Below, piece by piece: positions 16,718 through 26,800 of a stretch of 64,000 nt of DNA (the first letter of the stretch is position 1; each line of letters starts with the position of its first letter). The notes under the pieces were generated by a model. That model was not told the DNA's origin and did not search any database. It saw only the letters and a program-made list of their open reading frames with translations. Origin of the DNA: Salinimicrobium sediminilitoris. GTDB lineage: Bacteria > Bacteroidota > Bacteroidia > Flavobacteriales > Flavobacteriaceae. Both the position numbers and the translations under genes were made by a program. The stretch is taken from the NCBI RefSeq assembly GCF_020866905.1, contig NZ_JAIVCC010000002.1, positions 496,001 to 560,000 of the forward strand, in the 5' to 3' direction.

Positions 16718-18610
16718 ATGGAACACTTTGTAGTATCGGCCAGGAAATACCGCCCCCAAACCTTTAAAGACGTTGTGGGCCAGCAGGCTATCACCAATAC
16801 GCTACTCAATGCCATTGAACATAATCACCTGGCACAGGCACTGCTTTTTACCGGTCCTCGTGGGGTTGGAAAGACCACCTGCGCCCGGATTCTTGCAAAA
16901 AAGATCAACCAGGATGGCAACCAGGATCCTAATGAGGATTTTGCTTTCAACATCTTTGAACTCGATGCGGCTTCAAACAACTCAGTTGATGACATAAGGA
17001 ATCTAATAGACCAGGTGCGTATCCCGCCACAAGTTGGGAAGTATAAAGTGTACATCATTGATGAGGTACACATGTTATCCCAGGCAGCGTTTAATGCATT
17101 TTTAAAAACCCTTGAAGAGCCGCCAAAACATGCCATTTTTATTCTGGCTACTACAGAGAAACACAAGATCATTCCCACCATTCTTTCCCGTTGCCAGATT
17201 TTTGACTTCAAAAGGATCACGGTAAAGGACGCAAAGGAATATCTTGGTTATATAGCCCAACAGGAAGGTGTAGAAGCCGATGAAGATGCGCTGCACATCA
17301 TTGCTCAAAAAGCCGATGGTGCTATGCGTGATGCCCTTTCTATCTATGACAGGGTAGTTAGCTTTAGCGGAAAAAATCTTACGCGGCAGGCAGTAACCGA
17401 AAACCTGAACGTTCTGGATTACGACACCTATCTTTCGGCTACCAATCTTATCCTGAAAAATGACATTCCGCAGTTACTTTTATTATTCAACGAGATCCTG
17501 AGCCACGGTTTTGACGGTCATCATTTTATTGCGGGACTGGCTTCACATTTTAGAGATTTACTCGTATGCAAGGATCCCAAGACCATCAACCTTCTCGAGG
17601 TGGGAGATAACACAAAGGCACTGTATTACCAACAGTCACAACAGGCTTCTTCAGCATTTCTTCTAAAGGGGATCGAACTCGCTAACGACTGTGATTTGCA
17701 GTACAAAAGCAGCCGAAATCAACGCCTGTTGGTGGAACTCTGCTTGATGCAACTCGCTTCTGTCACTTTTAGCGACGAAAAAAAAAAGGATAGCAGCTAT
17801 ATAATTCCGCCGAATCATTTTACCGGGGCTCCAATCCCTGCACCGGCACTTAAACTTTCTTCCAAAGAGAAGGAAGTAATAGTCAACAATGAATACGCAA
17901 AAGGAGATTCGGCCGCCCCGGCAGATTCTCAGCTGCCAAAATCTGTACCCGGTGCAACGACCGACTGTGCTCCTGTAACTTCGGAATCTGAAGCATCAGA
18001 ATCTTCTGTACAGGAACCTTCGGAAAGAATTAATACTTCTGAAGAAATTTCTAATAAGGCTTCGGCTTCTCAAGCTGAAACTATTGTAAAGACTCCTCCT
18101 GTTGAACAACCTTCCGAAGAAAAAACGGAGGTGAAAAATGAGATGGCCCCTAAAAAAGTTTCGGGTCTTTCCCTGAAGAGCATTCAGAAGAAAAAAGAAC
18201 TGGAAGCCCAAAAGCGTGAAGCCAGGACTGAAGAAGAAGTGGTGAAGAACGGAAAATTTTCCGAAGAACAGATGCAGGCCGCCTGGCAGGAATTTACTGA
18301 AGAGCAGAATGAAAAAGGCGAAAAGATCCTGGCTTCGATAATGCAGACAGACACTCCCGCACTAATGGGTAAGAATATTTGTGTAGAACTCCCAAATGAA
18401 ACCATGAAACTGGAGTTGGAAAGAGTGCAGTACCATTTGATGGGCTTTCTCAAGGAAAAACTGCAAAATACTCACATACAGCTGAAGGTAACTGTAAATG
18501 AAAAAGCGGAGAAGAAATTTGCTTTCACCGCCATTGAAAAATTTGAAAAACTAAGGGAGAAAAATCCCCTTATTGAGAAGTTACGTTCCACCTTTGATCT
18601 GGATGTATAA
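16718..18610 (+). CDS. dnaX: DNA polymerase III subunit gamma/tau
   Basis: The 630-aa clamp-loader ATPase begins FVVSARKYRPQTFKDVVGQ, with Walker A TGPRGVGKTT (about residues 44-53), Walker B IIDEVHM, the SRC motif TILSRCQ, sensor 2 GAMRDALS and a collar domain ending near residue 350. The C-terminal tau region is low-complexity, Glu/Ser/Pro-rich (about 360-490), then a conserved domain that would contact the polymerase alpha subunit. The cysteines of the zinc module usually found between Walker A and B are absent. A run of ten A (17778-17787) falls right after the collar, and the -1 frame stops at once (TAG 17791), so a gamma form of about 358 aa could arise by slippage. The stop overlaps miaE. 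Confidence 0.95.
   Translation: MEHFVVSARKYRPQTFKDVVGQQAITNTLLNAIEHNHLAQALLFTGPRGVGKTTCARILAKKINQDGNQDPNEDFAFNIFELDAASNNSVDDIRNLIDQVRIPPQVGKYKVYIIDEVHMLSQAAFNAFLKTLEEPPKHAIFILATTEKHKIIPTILSRCQIFDFKRITVKDAKEYLGYIAQQEGVEADEDALHIIAQKADGAMRDALSIYDRVVSFSGKNLTRQAVTENLNVLDYDTYLSATNLILKNDIPQLLLLFNEILSHGFDGHHFIAGLASHFRDLLVCKDPKTINLLEVGDNTKALYYQQSQQASSAFLLKGIELANDCDLQYKSSRNQRLLVELCLMQLASVTFSDEKKKDSSYIIPPNHFTGAPIPAPALKLSSKEKEVIVNNEYAKGDSAAPADSQLPKSVPGATTDCAPVTSESEASESSVQEPSERINTSEEISNKASASQAETIVKTPPVEQPSEEKTEVKNEMAPKKVSGLSLKSIQKKKELEAQKREARTEEEVVKNGKFSEEQMQAAWQEFTEEQNEKGEKILASIMQTDTPALMGKNICVELPNETMKLELERVQYHLMGFLKEKLQNTHIQLKVTVNEKAEKKFAFTAIEKFEKLREKNPLIEKLRSTFDLDV
17778..17793 (+). promoter_or_regulatory. 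Candidate slippage site giving the short gamma form of DnaX
   Basis: Ten consecutive A (17778-17787) are read GAA AAA AAA AAG GAT AGC in the tau frame. One base back (-1), or one extra A in the mRNA, gives AAA GGA TAG, a stop at 17791-17793. The position, codon about 354-358, is exactly the end of the collar domain. This parallels known dnaX frameshifting in E. coli and transcript slippage in Thermus. Confidence 0.55.
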
Positions 18611-19191
18611 TGTTAGGCTTAAAATTACCCACAGACCCTAGATGGGTCAATATCGTTGAAAAGAATATTGAGGAGATCCTCACAGATCATGCTTATTGTG
18701 AGCAAAAGGCTGCCTCGACCGCTATTTCCCTTATCGTCACCCACCCTGAATATTCTGAACTTGTTACCGAGATGACGGCGCTTGCAAGGGAGGAAATGGC
18801 CCATTTTAAAATGGTTCACGACCGTATCCTGGAACGGGGACTAACCCTTGGCAGGGACCGTAAAGACGAATATGTATTAAAGCTGTTAACCTTCTTTCCT
18901 AAAGGTGGAAGCAGGCTAACAAACCTAACGCACCGCCTGCTTTACGCGGCATTAATTGAAGCCCGCAGCTGTGAACGTTTCAGGTTGCTTTCAGAAAACC
19001 TTGAGGACAGGGAACTGGCTGAATTCTACAGAAGTTTAATGGTGAGTGAAGCTAATCATTATACCATGTTCCTCAATTTTGCCCGTAAATATGGGGATCG
19101 CAAGGAGGTGGACCAAAAATGGCAAAATCTACTGGAATTTGAAGCCGAAATCATGAGAGACCTTGGAAAAAAGGAAACTATGCACGGGTAG
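18610..19191 (+). CDS. miaE: tRNA-(ms(2)io(6)A)-hydroxylase
   Basis: The 193-aa protein is a ferritin-like di-iron hydroxylase. Metal ligands are visible in the helical motifs DHAYCEQKAA (about 28-37), REEMAHFKMVH (about 60-70), LIEARSCERF (about 115-124) and VSEANHYTMF (about 145-154). It hydroxylates the isopentenyl side chain of modified A37 in tRNA. The start overlaps the dnaX stop (TAATG), so it is probably co-translated. Its 3' end overlaps the convergent ppx gene by 14 bases. Confidence 0.92.
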   Translation: MLGLKLPTDPRWVNIVEKNIEEILTDHAYCEQKAASTAISLIVTHPEYSELVTEMTALAREEMAHFKMVHDRILERGLTLGRDRKDEYVLKLLTFFPKGGSRLTNLTHRLLYAALIEARSCERFRLLSENLEDRELAEFYRSLMVSEANHYTMFLNFARKYGDRKEVDQKWQNLLEFEAEIMRDLGKKETMHG

Positions 19192-20086
19192 CTTCTTCGA
19201 GGCTTTCCTGATACAAGGATTTTATAATTCCATCTGAAAGTCCAATTTTCGGAACATATATTCTTCGTGCCCGAGTCCACTTCATTGCAGAGAGGTATAT
19301 TTTAGCCGCCGGCACAATAACATCTGCCCTATCCTGATTTAGGTTAAGCTCCGTGATCCGCTCTTCGTAGGTAAAGGATTGCAATAACTGGTAATAAGAG
19401 CTTAAGTAGAAAAAGCTAAGAGGTTTCCCATTAGCCTTGCCGCTGCTTTTAAAGATGTTATTGATATTTCCTCCAGAGCCTATGAGGTCAATCTTCGAAA
19501 ACTTGCGGGTCACTTCCCTTATCCACGCTTCTACTTCATCCCACATCTCCTGGGGGACAATATTCTCCAACAATCTTACCGTTCCTAATTTGAAGGACCT
19601 GGAAGCAACGGTCTTACCTTTTGAATAAAGAGTAAATTCTGTACTACCACCACCCACATCTACATATAAATAGGTTTTATCTGATTGGATAAGGGCATGA
19701 AGATCGGTCGCGGCAATGATAGCGGCTTCATCGGTCCCGTCAATAATGCTTATTTCGACTCCTGTTTCCTCCTCGATAAGCTGCACCACTTCCTCCCCAT
19801 TGAGGGATTCCCGCATTGCCGAAGTCGCACAAGCTTTAAACCTCTCGATCTTATGGGACCTCATGAGTAATTTAAAAGCCTGCATGGTATCTACCATGCG
19901 TTTAATATTCTCGTCGGAAATACGTTTGGTAAGAAAAACATCTGCTCCCAATCTAATAGGCACCCTTACCAGGGAGGTTTTCTTAAACAGCGGTTCTCTC
20001 CCCTCCTGCTCTGTGATGGTCATAATCAACAATCTCACAGCATTAGAACCAATATCTATGGCGGCAAACTTTCTTTGTTTGATCAA
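19178..20086 (-). CDS. ppx: Ppx/GppA family phosphatase (exopolyphosphatase)
   Basis: The 302-aa protein has the ASKHA fold: phosphate 1 loop FAAIDIGSNAVRLLI (about residues 7-21), TSAMRES segment, EEAAI-like segment (DGTDEAAIIAATDL) and phosphate 2 loop YVDVGGGSTEFTLY (about 141-154). It lacks the C-terminal HD domain of E. coli Ppx, which is common for short homologues. It should hydrolyse polyphosphate or pppGpp. Its start overlaps the ppk1 stop by four bases, so synthesis and breakdown of polyphosphate are encoded together. Confidence 0.88.
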   Translation of the reverse strand: MIKQRKFAAIDIGSNAVRLLIMTITEQEGREPLFKKTSLVRVPIRLGADVFLTKRISDENIKRMVDTMQAFKLLMRSHKIERFKACATSAMRESLNGEEVVQLIEEETGVEISIIDGTDEAAIIAATDLHALIQSDKTYLYVDVGGGSTEFTLYSKGKTVASRSFKLGTVRLLENIVPQEMWDEVEAWIREVTRKFSKIDLIGSGGNINNIFKSSGKANGKPLSFFYLSSYYQLLQSFTYEERITELNLNQDRADVIVPAAKIYLSAMKWTRARRIYVPKIGLSDGIIKSLYQESLEEATRA

Positions 20087-22191
20087 ACTTTTTCTTTTTC
20101 TAGTTCCAATTTCTTATAAAAATAATCATACAGAGCGAATTGAGATCTAAGGGGCGGTTTATTATTCCGGCGGTAGGCATTATCCTGTTTTACAGAAATA
20201 ACCCTTGCTTTTACGTTATCGCTCCAGCAAATTTCAAAAGTTTCCATCAATTCCTTCTGGATCTCCTTATCATAAATAGGACAACTTACTTCTACCCTAT
20301 AGTCCATATTCCGCGTCATCCAGTCGGCCGAGGAAATATATATTTTAGAGTCACCTCCATTTTCAAATATGTAGATCCTGGGATGTTCAAGGTACTTGTC
20401 CAGGATACTTATTACCTCGATGTTTTCACTCATTCCTTCCACTCCCGGCACGAGACAACAGATTCCGCGAATTATCAATTTCATTTTCACTCCTGCCCTG
20501 CTGGCTTCGTACAACTTATCGATGAGTGAATAATCTGACAGGCTATTCAATTTAAGACGAATTCCCGAAGATTTTCCTTCTTTAGCATTGTCTATTTCTG
20601 TTTGTATCAGTTTTACTAAAGTGCTTCGGGTGTAATGGGGAGAGACCAGTAGATGTTTATATCTGCTCACCTTATAATTTACTTCAAAAAAATCAAAGAC
20701 TTTATTAACTTCTTTCAGGATACTTTGATTGCTGGTAAAAAGAGTGAGATCTGAATAAACACGGGCAGTTGATTCATTCAGGTTACCTGTACTTATAAAG
20801 CCATATCGTCTCATCTTATCATTCTCCAGTCTTTCGATCACGCAAGCCTTGGAATGCACCTTAAGACCTTTTACTCCAAAAATAAGGTTCACCCCTTCCC
20901 GCTGCATTTGTTCGGCGTAATTGATATTGGCAACTTCATCAAACCGGGCGCGGAGCTCGATTTGAACTGTTACTTTTTTTCCGTTCTTGACCGCGTTAAT
21001 AAGAGAGCTGGCGATATGAGAGATCTTTGCCAGTCTATAAATGGTGATCTTTATTGACTTCACGGCAGGATCAAGTGCTGCTTCCCGTAAAAATTTTACA
21101 GTGTAGGAAAAAGTTTGATAAGGGGTATGTAATAAATAATCCTTCTTTGCGATTTCCTTAAACAGGCTGGCTTGTAAAATAAGACCGGATAACGGCAGAG
21201 GCTCGTACTGTTTGTATTGTAATTCCTCTCCTCCCAAACTGGGGAAATTCATATAATCCCGCCTGTTGTGATATCGCCCCCCCGGAATAATACTATCGGT
21301 AGCATCAATACCCATTTTACTCATTAAGTATTGCAGGGTATCCTGAGCAATATTCATATCATATACAAATCTCACCGGTTCCCCCTCAATACGGTCTTTA
21401 ACACTGGCCGAAATTTTTTCAATAAAAGATTTACTTAAATCACTGTCAATATCCAATTCAGCATCCCGGGTAATCTTGATCATATGAGCTGTCACACTCT
21501 CGTATTCGAAAATATTAAAAATGGAATGCAAGTGGTAGCGAATAAGATCATCCAGCAGGATTACATGTTGCTTTTCACCTTCCTTTGGCAGCACCACAAA
21601 TCTTTCAATACTTCGTGGTATTTCTATAAGCACATATTTTTTTTCTTTGATGTGTCGGGAAACGACATGAGAATTTGTCCTTTTAGAGACCGTATTTTTC
21701 ATTACCATTTTCACTGCCAGGTAAGCCGCACTGTCTTTTAGGCGCGGCAGCTCATCCAGGTCATTCAATACTATGGTAACAAGGGCGGGGCTAACCTTCT
21801 GGAGAAAGAAATTTTTAAGAAAAGGTTGTTGTGCTTTCGAAACCTGCTTCTCATTTATAATAAAAATATTATGCTCCTTAAGTTTATTCTGAATAGAATC
21901 AAGGATCTTTAAACTTTCACTCTGCTGTTCAATTACGATCTGGGTTATTTCCTCCAGCAGTTGATTTGCCTTGATCCCTCCTAAAACGCTTTTCCCGCCT
22001 TTTCCGGCAAGGTCGATACGTTTAATAGTAGCATATCTTACTTTAAAAAATTCGTCAAGGTTATTTGAAAAGATTCCAAGAAATCTCAGCCTCTCTATCA
22101 AGGGAACAGTTTTGTCTGCAGCCTCCTGTAAAACCCGGGCATTGAATTGCAGCCAGCTTAATTCCCTGTTGATGTACTGGTTTTCCTGCAT
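20083..22191 (-). CDS. ppk1: Polyphosphate kinase 1
   Basis: The 702-aa enzyme shows the order of PPK1 domains: N-terminal helical domain starting YINRELSWLQFNARVL (about 6-21), middle PHP-like domain, and two phospholipase D-like domains. KVHSKACVIER (about 445-455) contains the autophosphorylated histidine, and a second PLD-like histidine lies in LEHPRIYIFENGG (about 600). Arg/Asn residues of ISTGNLNEST are also present. It makes polyphosphate from ATP at the membrane. It lies directly after a SixA-like phosphatase gene with no gap and overlaps ppx. Confidence 0.95.
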   Translation of the reverse strand: MQENQYINRELSWLQFNARVLQEAADKTVPLIERLRFLGIFSNNLDEFFKVRYATIKRIDLAGKGGKSVLGGIKANQLLEEITQIVIEQQSESLKILDSIQNKLKEHNIFIINEKQVSKAQQPFLKNFFLQKVSPALVTIVLNDLDELPRLKDSAAYLAVKMVMKNTVSKRTNSHVVSRHIKEKKYVLIEIPRSIERFVVLPKEGEKQHVILLDDLIRYHLHSIFNIFEYESVTAHMIKITRDAELDIDSDLSKSFIEKISASVKDRIEGEPVRFVYDMNIAQDTLQYLMSKMGIDATDSIIPGGRYHNRRDYMNFPSLGGEELQYKQYEPLPLSGLILQASLFKEIAKKDYLLHTPYQTFSYTVKFLREAALDPAVKSIKITIYRLAKISHIASSLINAVKNGKKVTVQIELRARFDEVANINYAEQMQREGVNLIFGVKGLKVHSKACVIERLENDKMRRYGFISTGNLNESTARVYSDLTLFTSNQSILKEVNKVFDFFEVNYKVSRYKHLLVSPHYTRSTLVKLIQTEIDNAKEGKSSGIRLKLNSLSDYSLIDKLYEASRAGVKMKLIIRGICCLVPGVEGMSENIEVISILDKYLEHPRIYIFENGGDSKIYISSADWMTRNMDYRVEVSCPIYDKEIQKELMETFEICWSDNVKARVISVKQDNAYRRNNKPPLRSQFALYDYFYKKLELEKEKV

Positions 22192-22677
22192 CTATCTTAA
22201 GTTCTTTGGGAATAAATACATTAATGTCTTTCCATCCTGGATTTTCTTCCAGTTTTCGGTTTCGAACTGGATCATGCACAATCCGGTGGTAGGGATGTTT
22301 GAAAAATGTTGATCTCCCAATTGATTTGCTACTCCGGTAATAGCCGGGTTGTGACCAAAAACCATAAGAGTGTCAACTTCGTCTTCATAGGAGCGAATTA
22401 TATCAAGCAGGCTCCAGCTGTCAAAAGTGTAAAGCTCATCTTTTACAGTAAAATCGTTATCTTCCACCTCCAGCCTTTCTTTAAAGATCTTCGCAGTATC
22501 AAGTGCACGGGTGGCATAACTGCTCCAGATCTTCAGCGGCTTTTCACAAAATCCGGAAAAGGCATTTAGTACAAGGCCGGCGTCTTTAAATGCTCGTTTC
22601 TTCAAAGGACGTTCATCATCGGGCAGATCTTCCTTCCAGGAGGATTTGCCGTGCCTTACAAGTATCAATTTCTTCAT
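22192..22677 (-). CDS. sixA: SixA-like histidine phosphatase
   Basis: The 161-aa protein has the catalytic RHG motif at the N-terminus (LILVRHGKSSWK, residues 4-15), a second catalytic Arg/Glu region and the late histidine in VFGHNPAITGVAN (about 115-127). It belongs to the short histidine-phosphatase branch of SixA, which acts on phosphohistidine proteins. It abuts ppk1 (next base), which is phosphorylated on histidine during catalysis; a regulatory link is only an inference. Confidence 0.85.
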   Translation of the reverse strand: MKKLILVRHGKSSWKEDLPDDERPLKKRAFKDAGLVLNAFSGFCEKPLKIWSSYATRALDTAKIFKERLEVEDNDFTVKDELYTFDSWSLLDIIRSYEDEVDTLMVFGHNPAITGVANQLGDQHFSNIPTTGLCMIQFETENWKKIQDGKTLMYLFPKNLR

Positions 22678-22679
22678 AT

Positions 22680-23324
22680 TTATGGTGCTAATCTATCCAT
22701 TTTCCATCCTTCATTCTCTTTGCTATAGTAGATACGGTCATGCAAACGATTAGGCCTTCCCTGCCAGAATTCGAATTCAGAAGGTATGACTTTATAACCT
22801 CCCCAATATACAGGTTTTGGTATATCTTTTCCAGAATACTCCTGCTCTAGAAGTTCCAGTTTTTTCTGAAGATATTCGCGGGAGGGAATCACAGAACTTT
22901 GTTGGGAAGCCCAGGCTCCAAGTTGACTGCCCCGTGGTCTCGAATGAAAATAGGCTTCCGATTCTTCTTTAGAAGTTTTTTCGGCAATGCCTTTCACCAT
23001 CACCTGTCTTTCTGATGTGGGCCAGAAAAAAGAGAGGCAAACCTTTGGACTTTTAGCTATAGATCTTCCTTTTTCAGATTCATAATTGGTATAAAACACA
23101 AAACCTTCGTTATCATATTCTTTAAGAAGAACTACCCGTGTCATGGGAAAGCCATCCAGGCCAATTGTTGAAAGGTGCATGGTATTGACTTCGTCAACTT
23201 CCTTATTGCTTTCGGTTTCCCTTATCCAGACATGAAATAAATCAAATGGATCCTGGGGGATTTCCTCCTCCAGCAACTCATGTTTCTGGTAGAGCTTGCG
23301 GTAATCGTGGAGTTTATTTTTCAT
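22680..23324 (-). CDS. pdxH: Pyridoxamine 5'-phosphate oxidase
   Basis: The 214-aa flavoenzyme oxidises PNP/PMP to pyridoxal 5'-phosphate with FMN. Motifs are: EEEIPQDPFDLFHVW near the N-terminus; MHLSTIGLDGFPMTRVVLLK (about 48-67); FYTNYESEKGRSI; FFWPTSERQVMVKG; SRPRGSQLGAWASQQS; and the C-terminal EFWQGRPNRLHDRI and DRLAP. Length and motifs are complete. It is the first gene of the minus-strand pdxH-sixA-ppk1-ppx cluster. Confidence 0.95.
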   Translation of the reverse strand: MKNKLHDYRKLYQKHELLEEEIPQDPFDLFHVWIRETESNKEVDEVNTMHLSTIGLDGFPMTRVVLLKEYDNEGFVFYTNYESEKGRSIAKSPKVCLSFFWPTSERQVMVKGIAEKTSKEESEAYFHSRPRGSQLGAWASQQSSVIPSREYLQKKLELLEQEYSGKDIPKPVYWGGYKVIPSEFEFWQGRPNRLHDRIYYSKENEGWKMDRLAP

Positions 23325-23871
23325 ACTGCCAATTTACAAAATCTACTAATTACACGAAGTACATATCCTGCTCAAAAAAGGGAAATTTTGTAAGAATTAT
23401 AAATCTCCTTCAGCATTCATCTCCACCCTGAAAAAGGGTAACAAAATAGGGAAAAATGGATGGAAAAATAAGAAGAAATTAATATTCTTTTTCGCACAAT
23501 TTTTACTGTTGTAAGATTACCTGCACAAGGTTTTTTTCTTAAAAAAAATTCCAATTGACCTTTATAATTAACTGTTGATGTGTCGTTTGTCCGTAAAACC
23601 TCACACTACATCTAAAAGATGAAAATTTCTTTTTTTTAACAGTTCCTGCCTCCTACATTTACTTTGAAAGTTAAAGAATTCAGATTTTACCAAGCTGCAG
23701 ACTCCCCCAGGTCATCGATTGCTTTGTAAGAATTCTTGACCTAAAAACTTCAGATTATTCTTCCCCTGCGAATAATATGAACTTAACCTAAAATCAAAAA
23801 AAATAAGACAATACAACCTAAAGATTTTGATGCTCTAACAGTTGAGATCAGAAGGTTTATATCATTCAAAC
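23325..23871. other. Divergent intergenic region between pdxH and the giant adhesin
   Basis: About 550 AT-rich bases hold the 5' regions of both divergent genes. I see poly-A/T tracts around 23535 and 23620 but no convincing TTG/TAnnTTTG pair for the adhesin (the nearest is TTACTTTG at about 23663, one mismatch) and no RNA gene or ORF worth calling. A long leader for the adhesin mRNA (about 200 bases) is likely. Confidence 0.45.
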
Positions 23872-26800
23872 ATGACGACTATGATTTGGAAAACTACCCT
23901 AGCATTTCCGGTTTATTTACTTTCTCTTGGGAAGAGATATGCCCAAACCGGAAAGACCCCTTTCAAGACTCTATCCATTCTGTTGACTATCGCAGGATAC
24001 ATTTTTAGTATTTCTACTGGATATTCACAAGGCTTTATTCCTGACGGAGATTATAATGCAAGTGAATATGTAGGATCTATTAAAACGGATATTAATATGA
24101 ATGCCTCGGGTACTTGCGAGGTAATACAGGTTTATTCTGTCGTTAAAACCGATCTTAATAGTCCTTATTTACTATTGGGGTTCTATAACGGAAATGGTGG
24201 TAATTCAATCTTTAGATATTATTTAGATACCGATCCTTCTCTCGACCTGGTTTCTGAAACCTATAAAGGCACCACTTATCCTTTTCCAGGTGCAGATGTT
24301 GTTTTACAGGTGAATGCCAATGATTCGCCTCCATTGGTTTACAAATGGAATGGTTCAAGTTTAGTTTTAAATAATTCGAGCGGACTTATAGCAAAAGCAG
24401 GTGATTTTAATTCAGGCGATGGACAATTTATAGAAATTAAGGTGCCATTATCAGGAAGTGGATCTTTAATTGATCTATGTAGTTTGGCAGATGGTGGCAT
24501 TATCAATCTTGGCTCTTACTTATCTTTTGCCGGAGGTAGTTTAAATGCTAAACCTTGTGGTATGGGGAATATTGGTGTGGACATTAATGTTACCGGTACC
24601 ATTTCTGGAGAAAAATCTTATTGTTCTGGTAGTTCAAACTCTACTACCTTAACACTCACAGGTAATTTTGGAGCAGTTAAGAAATGGCAAAAAAAAGAAG
24701 GTTCGGGTTGGTTTGATATACCTAATACAGCTAACACCAGCACTTATGTTGCTTCTAACGTCAATCTTACAACCTCCTATCGTGCGATAATTGTTAACAA
24801 TACTTGTCCCGGCAATGAAGTTGAGACAGGAATTGCCACTATTACTATAAATGCAACGCCTGAAACTCCTCAAGTAGCTTCCATTACTCAACCAACCTGT
24901 ACCGTTGCAACCGGATCTTTCAGTATCACTGCTGTTGACGGAATAGAATATAGCTTTAATGGATCTACTTTTGGAACTAGCACTAGCTGGTCTGAACTTG
25001 CTGCAGGTACTTATACTGTAACTGCAAGAAACGCTGCCGAATGTGTTTCTGAAGAACTTTCTGTAACAATTAACGCTCAGCCGGAAACTCCAGCAGCTCC
25101 AGTAGTTGCTGAAGTTGTTCAGCCAACATGTGAAGTGGCTACCGGATCTTTCAGTTTCACTGCTGTCAGCGGAATGGAATACAGCTTCGACGGTGGAACG
25201 TTCTCTGAAAATGCCATTTTTGACAACCTTTCTGCCGGAACTTACACTGTAGTTGCAAGAAACGCTGATGGATGTCTTTCAGAAGAACTTTCTGTAAAGA
25301 TCGATCCTCAACCTGAAACTCCTGCCGCTCCTGTAGTAGCTGAAATTGTTCAGCCCACATGTGACGTAGCAACTGGATCTTTCAGCATCACTGCTGTTGC
25401 CGGAATGACTTATAGCTTTAACGGTGGAACTTTTGGATCTGCAACTTCATGGTCTGATCTTGCTGCAAGCACTTATACTGTAACTGCAAGAAACGAAGAC
25501 GGATGTGTGTCTGAAGCACTTTCTGTAACAATCAACGCTCAACCTGAAACTCCTGCCGCTCCAGAAGTAGCTTCAACTACGCAGCCAACATGTGATGTAG
25601 CAACAGGATCTTTCAGCATCACTGCTGTAAGCGGAATGGAATACAGCTTTGACGGTGGAACCTTCTCTGAAAATGTCATTTTTGACGATCTTTCTTCAGG
25701 TACTTATACTGTAACTGCAAGAAACGAAGACGGATGTGTGTCTGAAGCACTTTCTGTAACAATCAACGCTCAACCTGAAACGCCAGCCGCTCCTGTAGTA
25801 GCTGAAACTGTTCAGCCTACATGTGACGTAGCAACCGGGTCTTTCAGCATCACTGCTGTAGCCGGAATGGAATATAGCTTCGACGGAGGAACGTTCTCTG
25901 AAAATGCCATTTTTGACAACCTTTCTGCCGGTACTTATACTGTAGTGGCAAGAAACGCTGAGGGATGTCTTTCAGAAGAACTTTCTGTTACGATCGATCC
26001 TCAGCCCGAAACTCCTGCAACTCCTGTAGTAGCCGAAATTTCTCAGCCAACCTGTACTGTTGCAACCGGCTCTTTCAGCATCACTGCTGTAGACGGAATG
26101 ACTTATAGCTTTAACGGAGGAACTTTTGGAACCAGCACTAGCTGGTCAGAACTTTCTGCCGGAACTTATACTGTAGTGGCAAGAAACGCTGCCGAATGTG
26201 TTTCTGAAGAACTTTCTGTAACGATCAACGCTCAACCTGAAACTCCAGCCGCTCCTGTAGTAGCTGAAACTGTTCAGCCTACTTGTGATGTAGCAACAGG
26301 AGCTTTCAGCATCACTGCTGTTGACGGAATGGAATACAGCTTTAATGGTGGAACCTTTGGAACAACAATTTCCTGGTCTGAACTTGCTGCCGGAACTTAC
26401 ACTGTTGTTGCAAGAAATGCTGACGAATGTCTTTCTGAAGCACTTTCTGTAATAATAAACGAACAACCTGAAACTCCTGCTGCTCCTATAGTAGCTGGAA
26501 CAACTCAGCCCACATGTGATATAGCAACAGGATCTTTTAGCATCACTGCTGTTGACGGAATAGAATATAGCTTTAATGGATCTACTTTTGGAACCAGCAC
26601 TAGCTGGTCTGAACTTGATGCAGGTACTTATACTGTAATAGCAAGAAACGCTGACGAATGTGTTTCTGAAGCTCTTTCTGTAACCATCAACGCTCAACCT
26701 GAAACTCCGGCCGCTCCTGTACTAGTCGAAACTGTTCAGCCAACTTGCGAGCTTGCAACCGGATCTTTCAGTATCACTGCTGTTGACGGAATGGAATATA

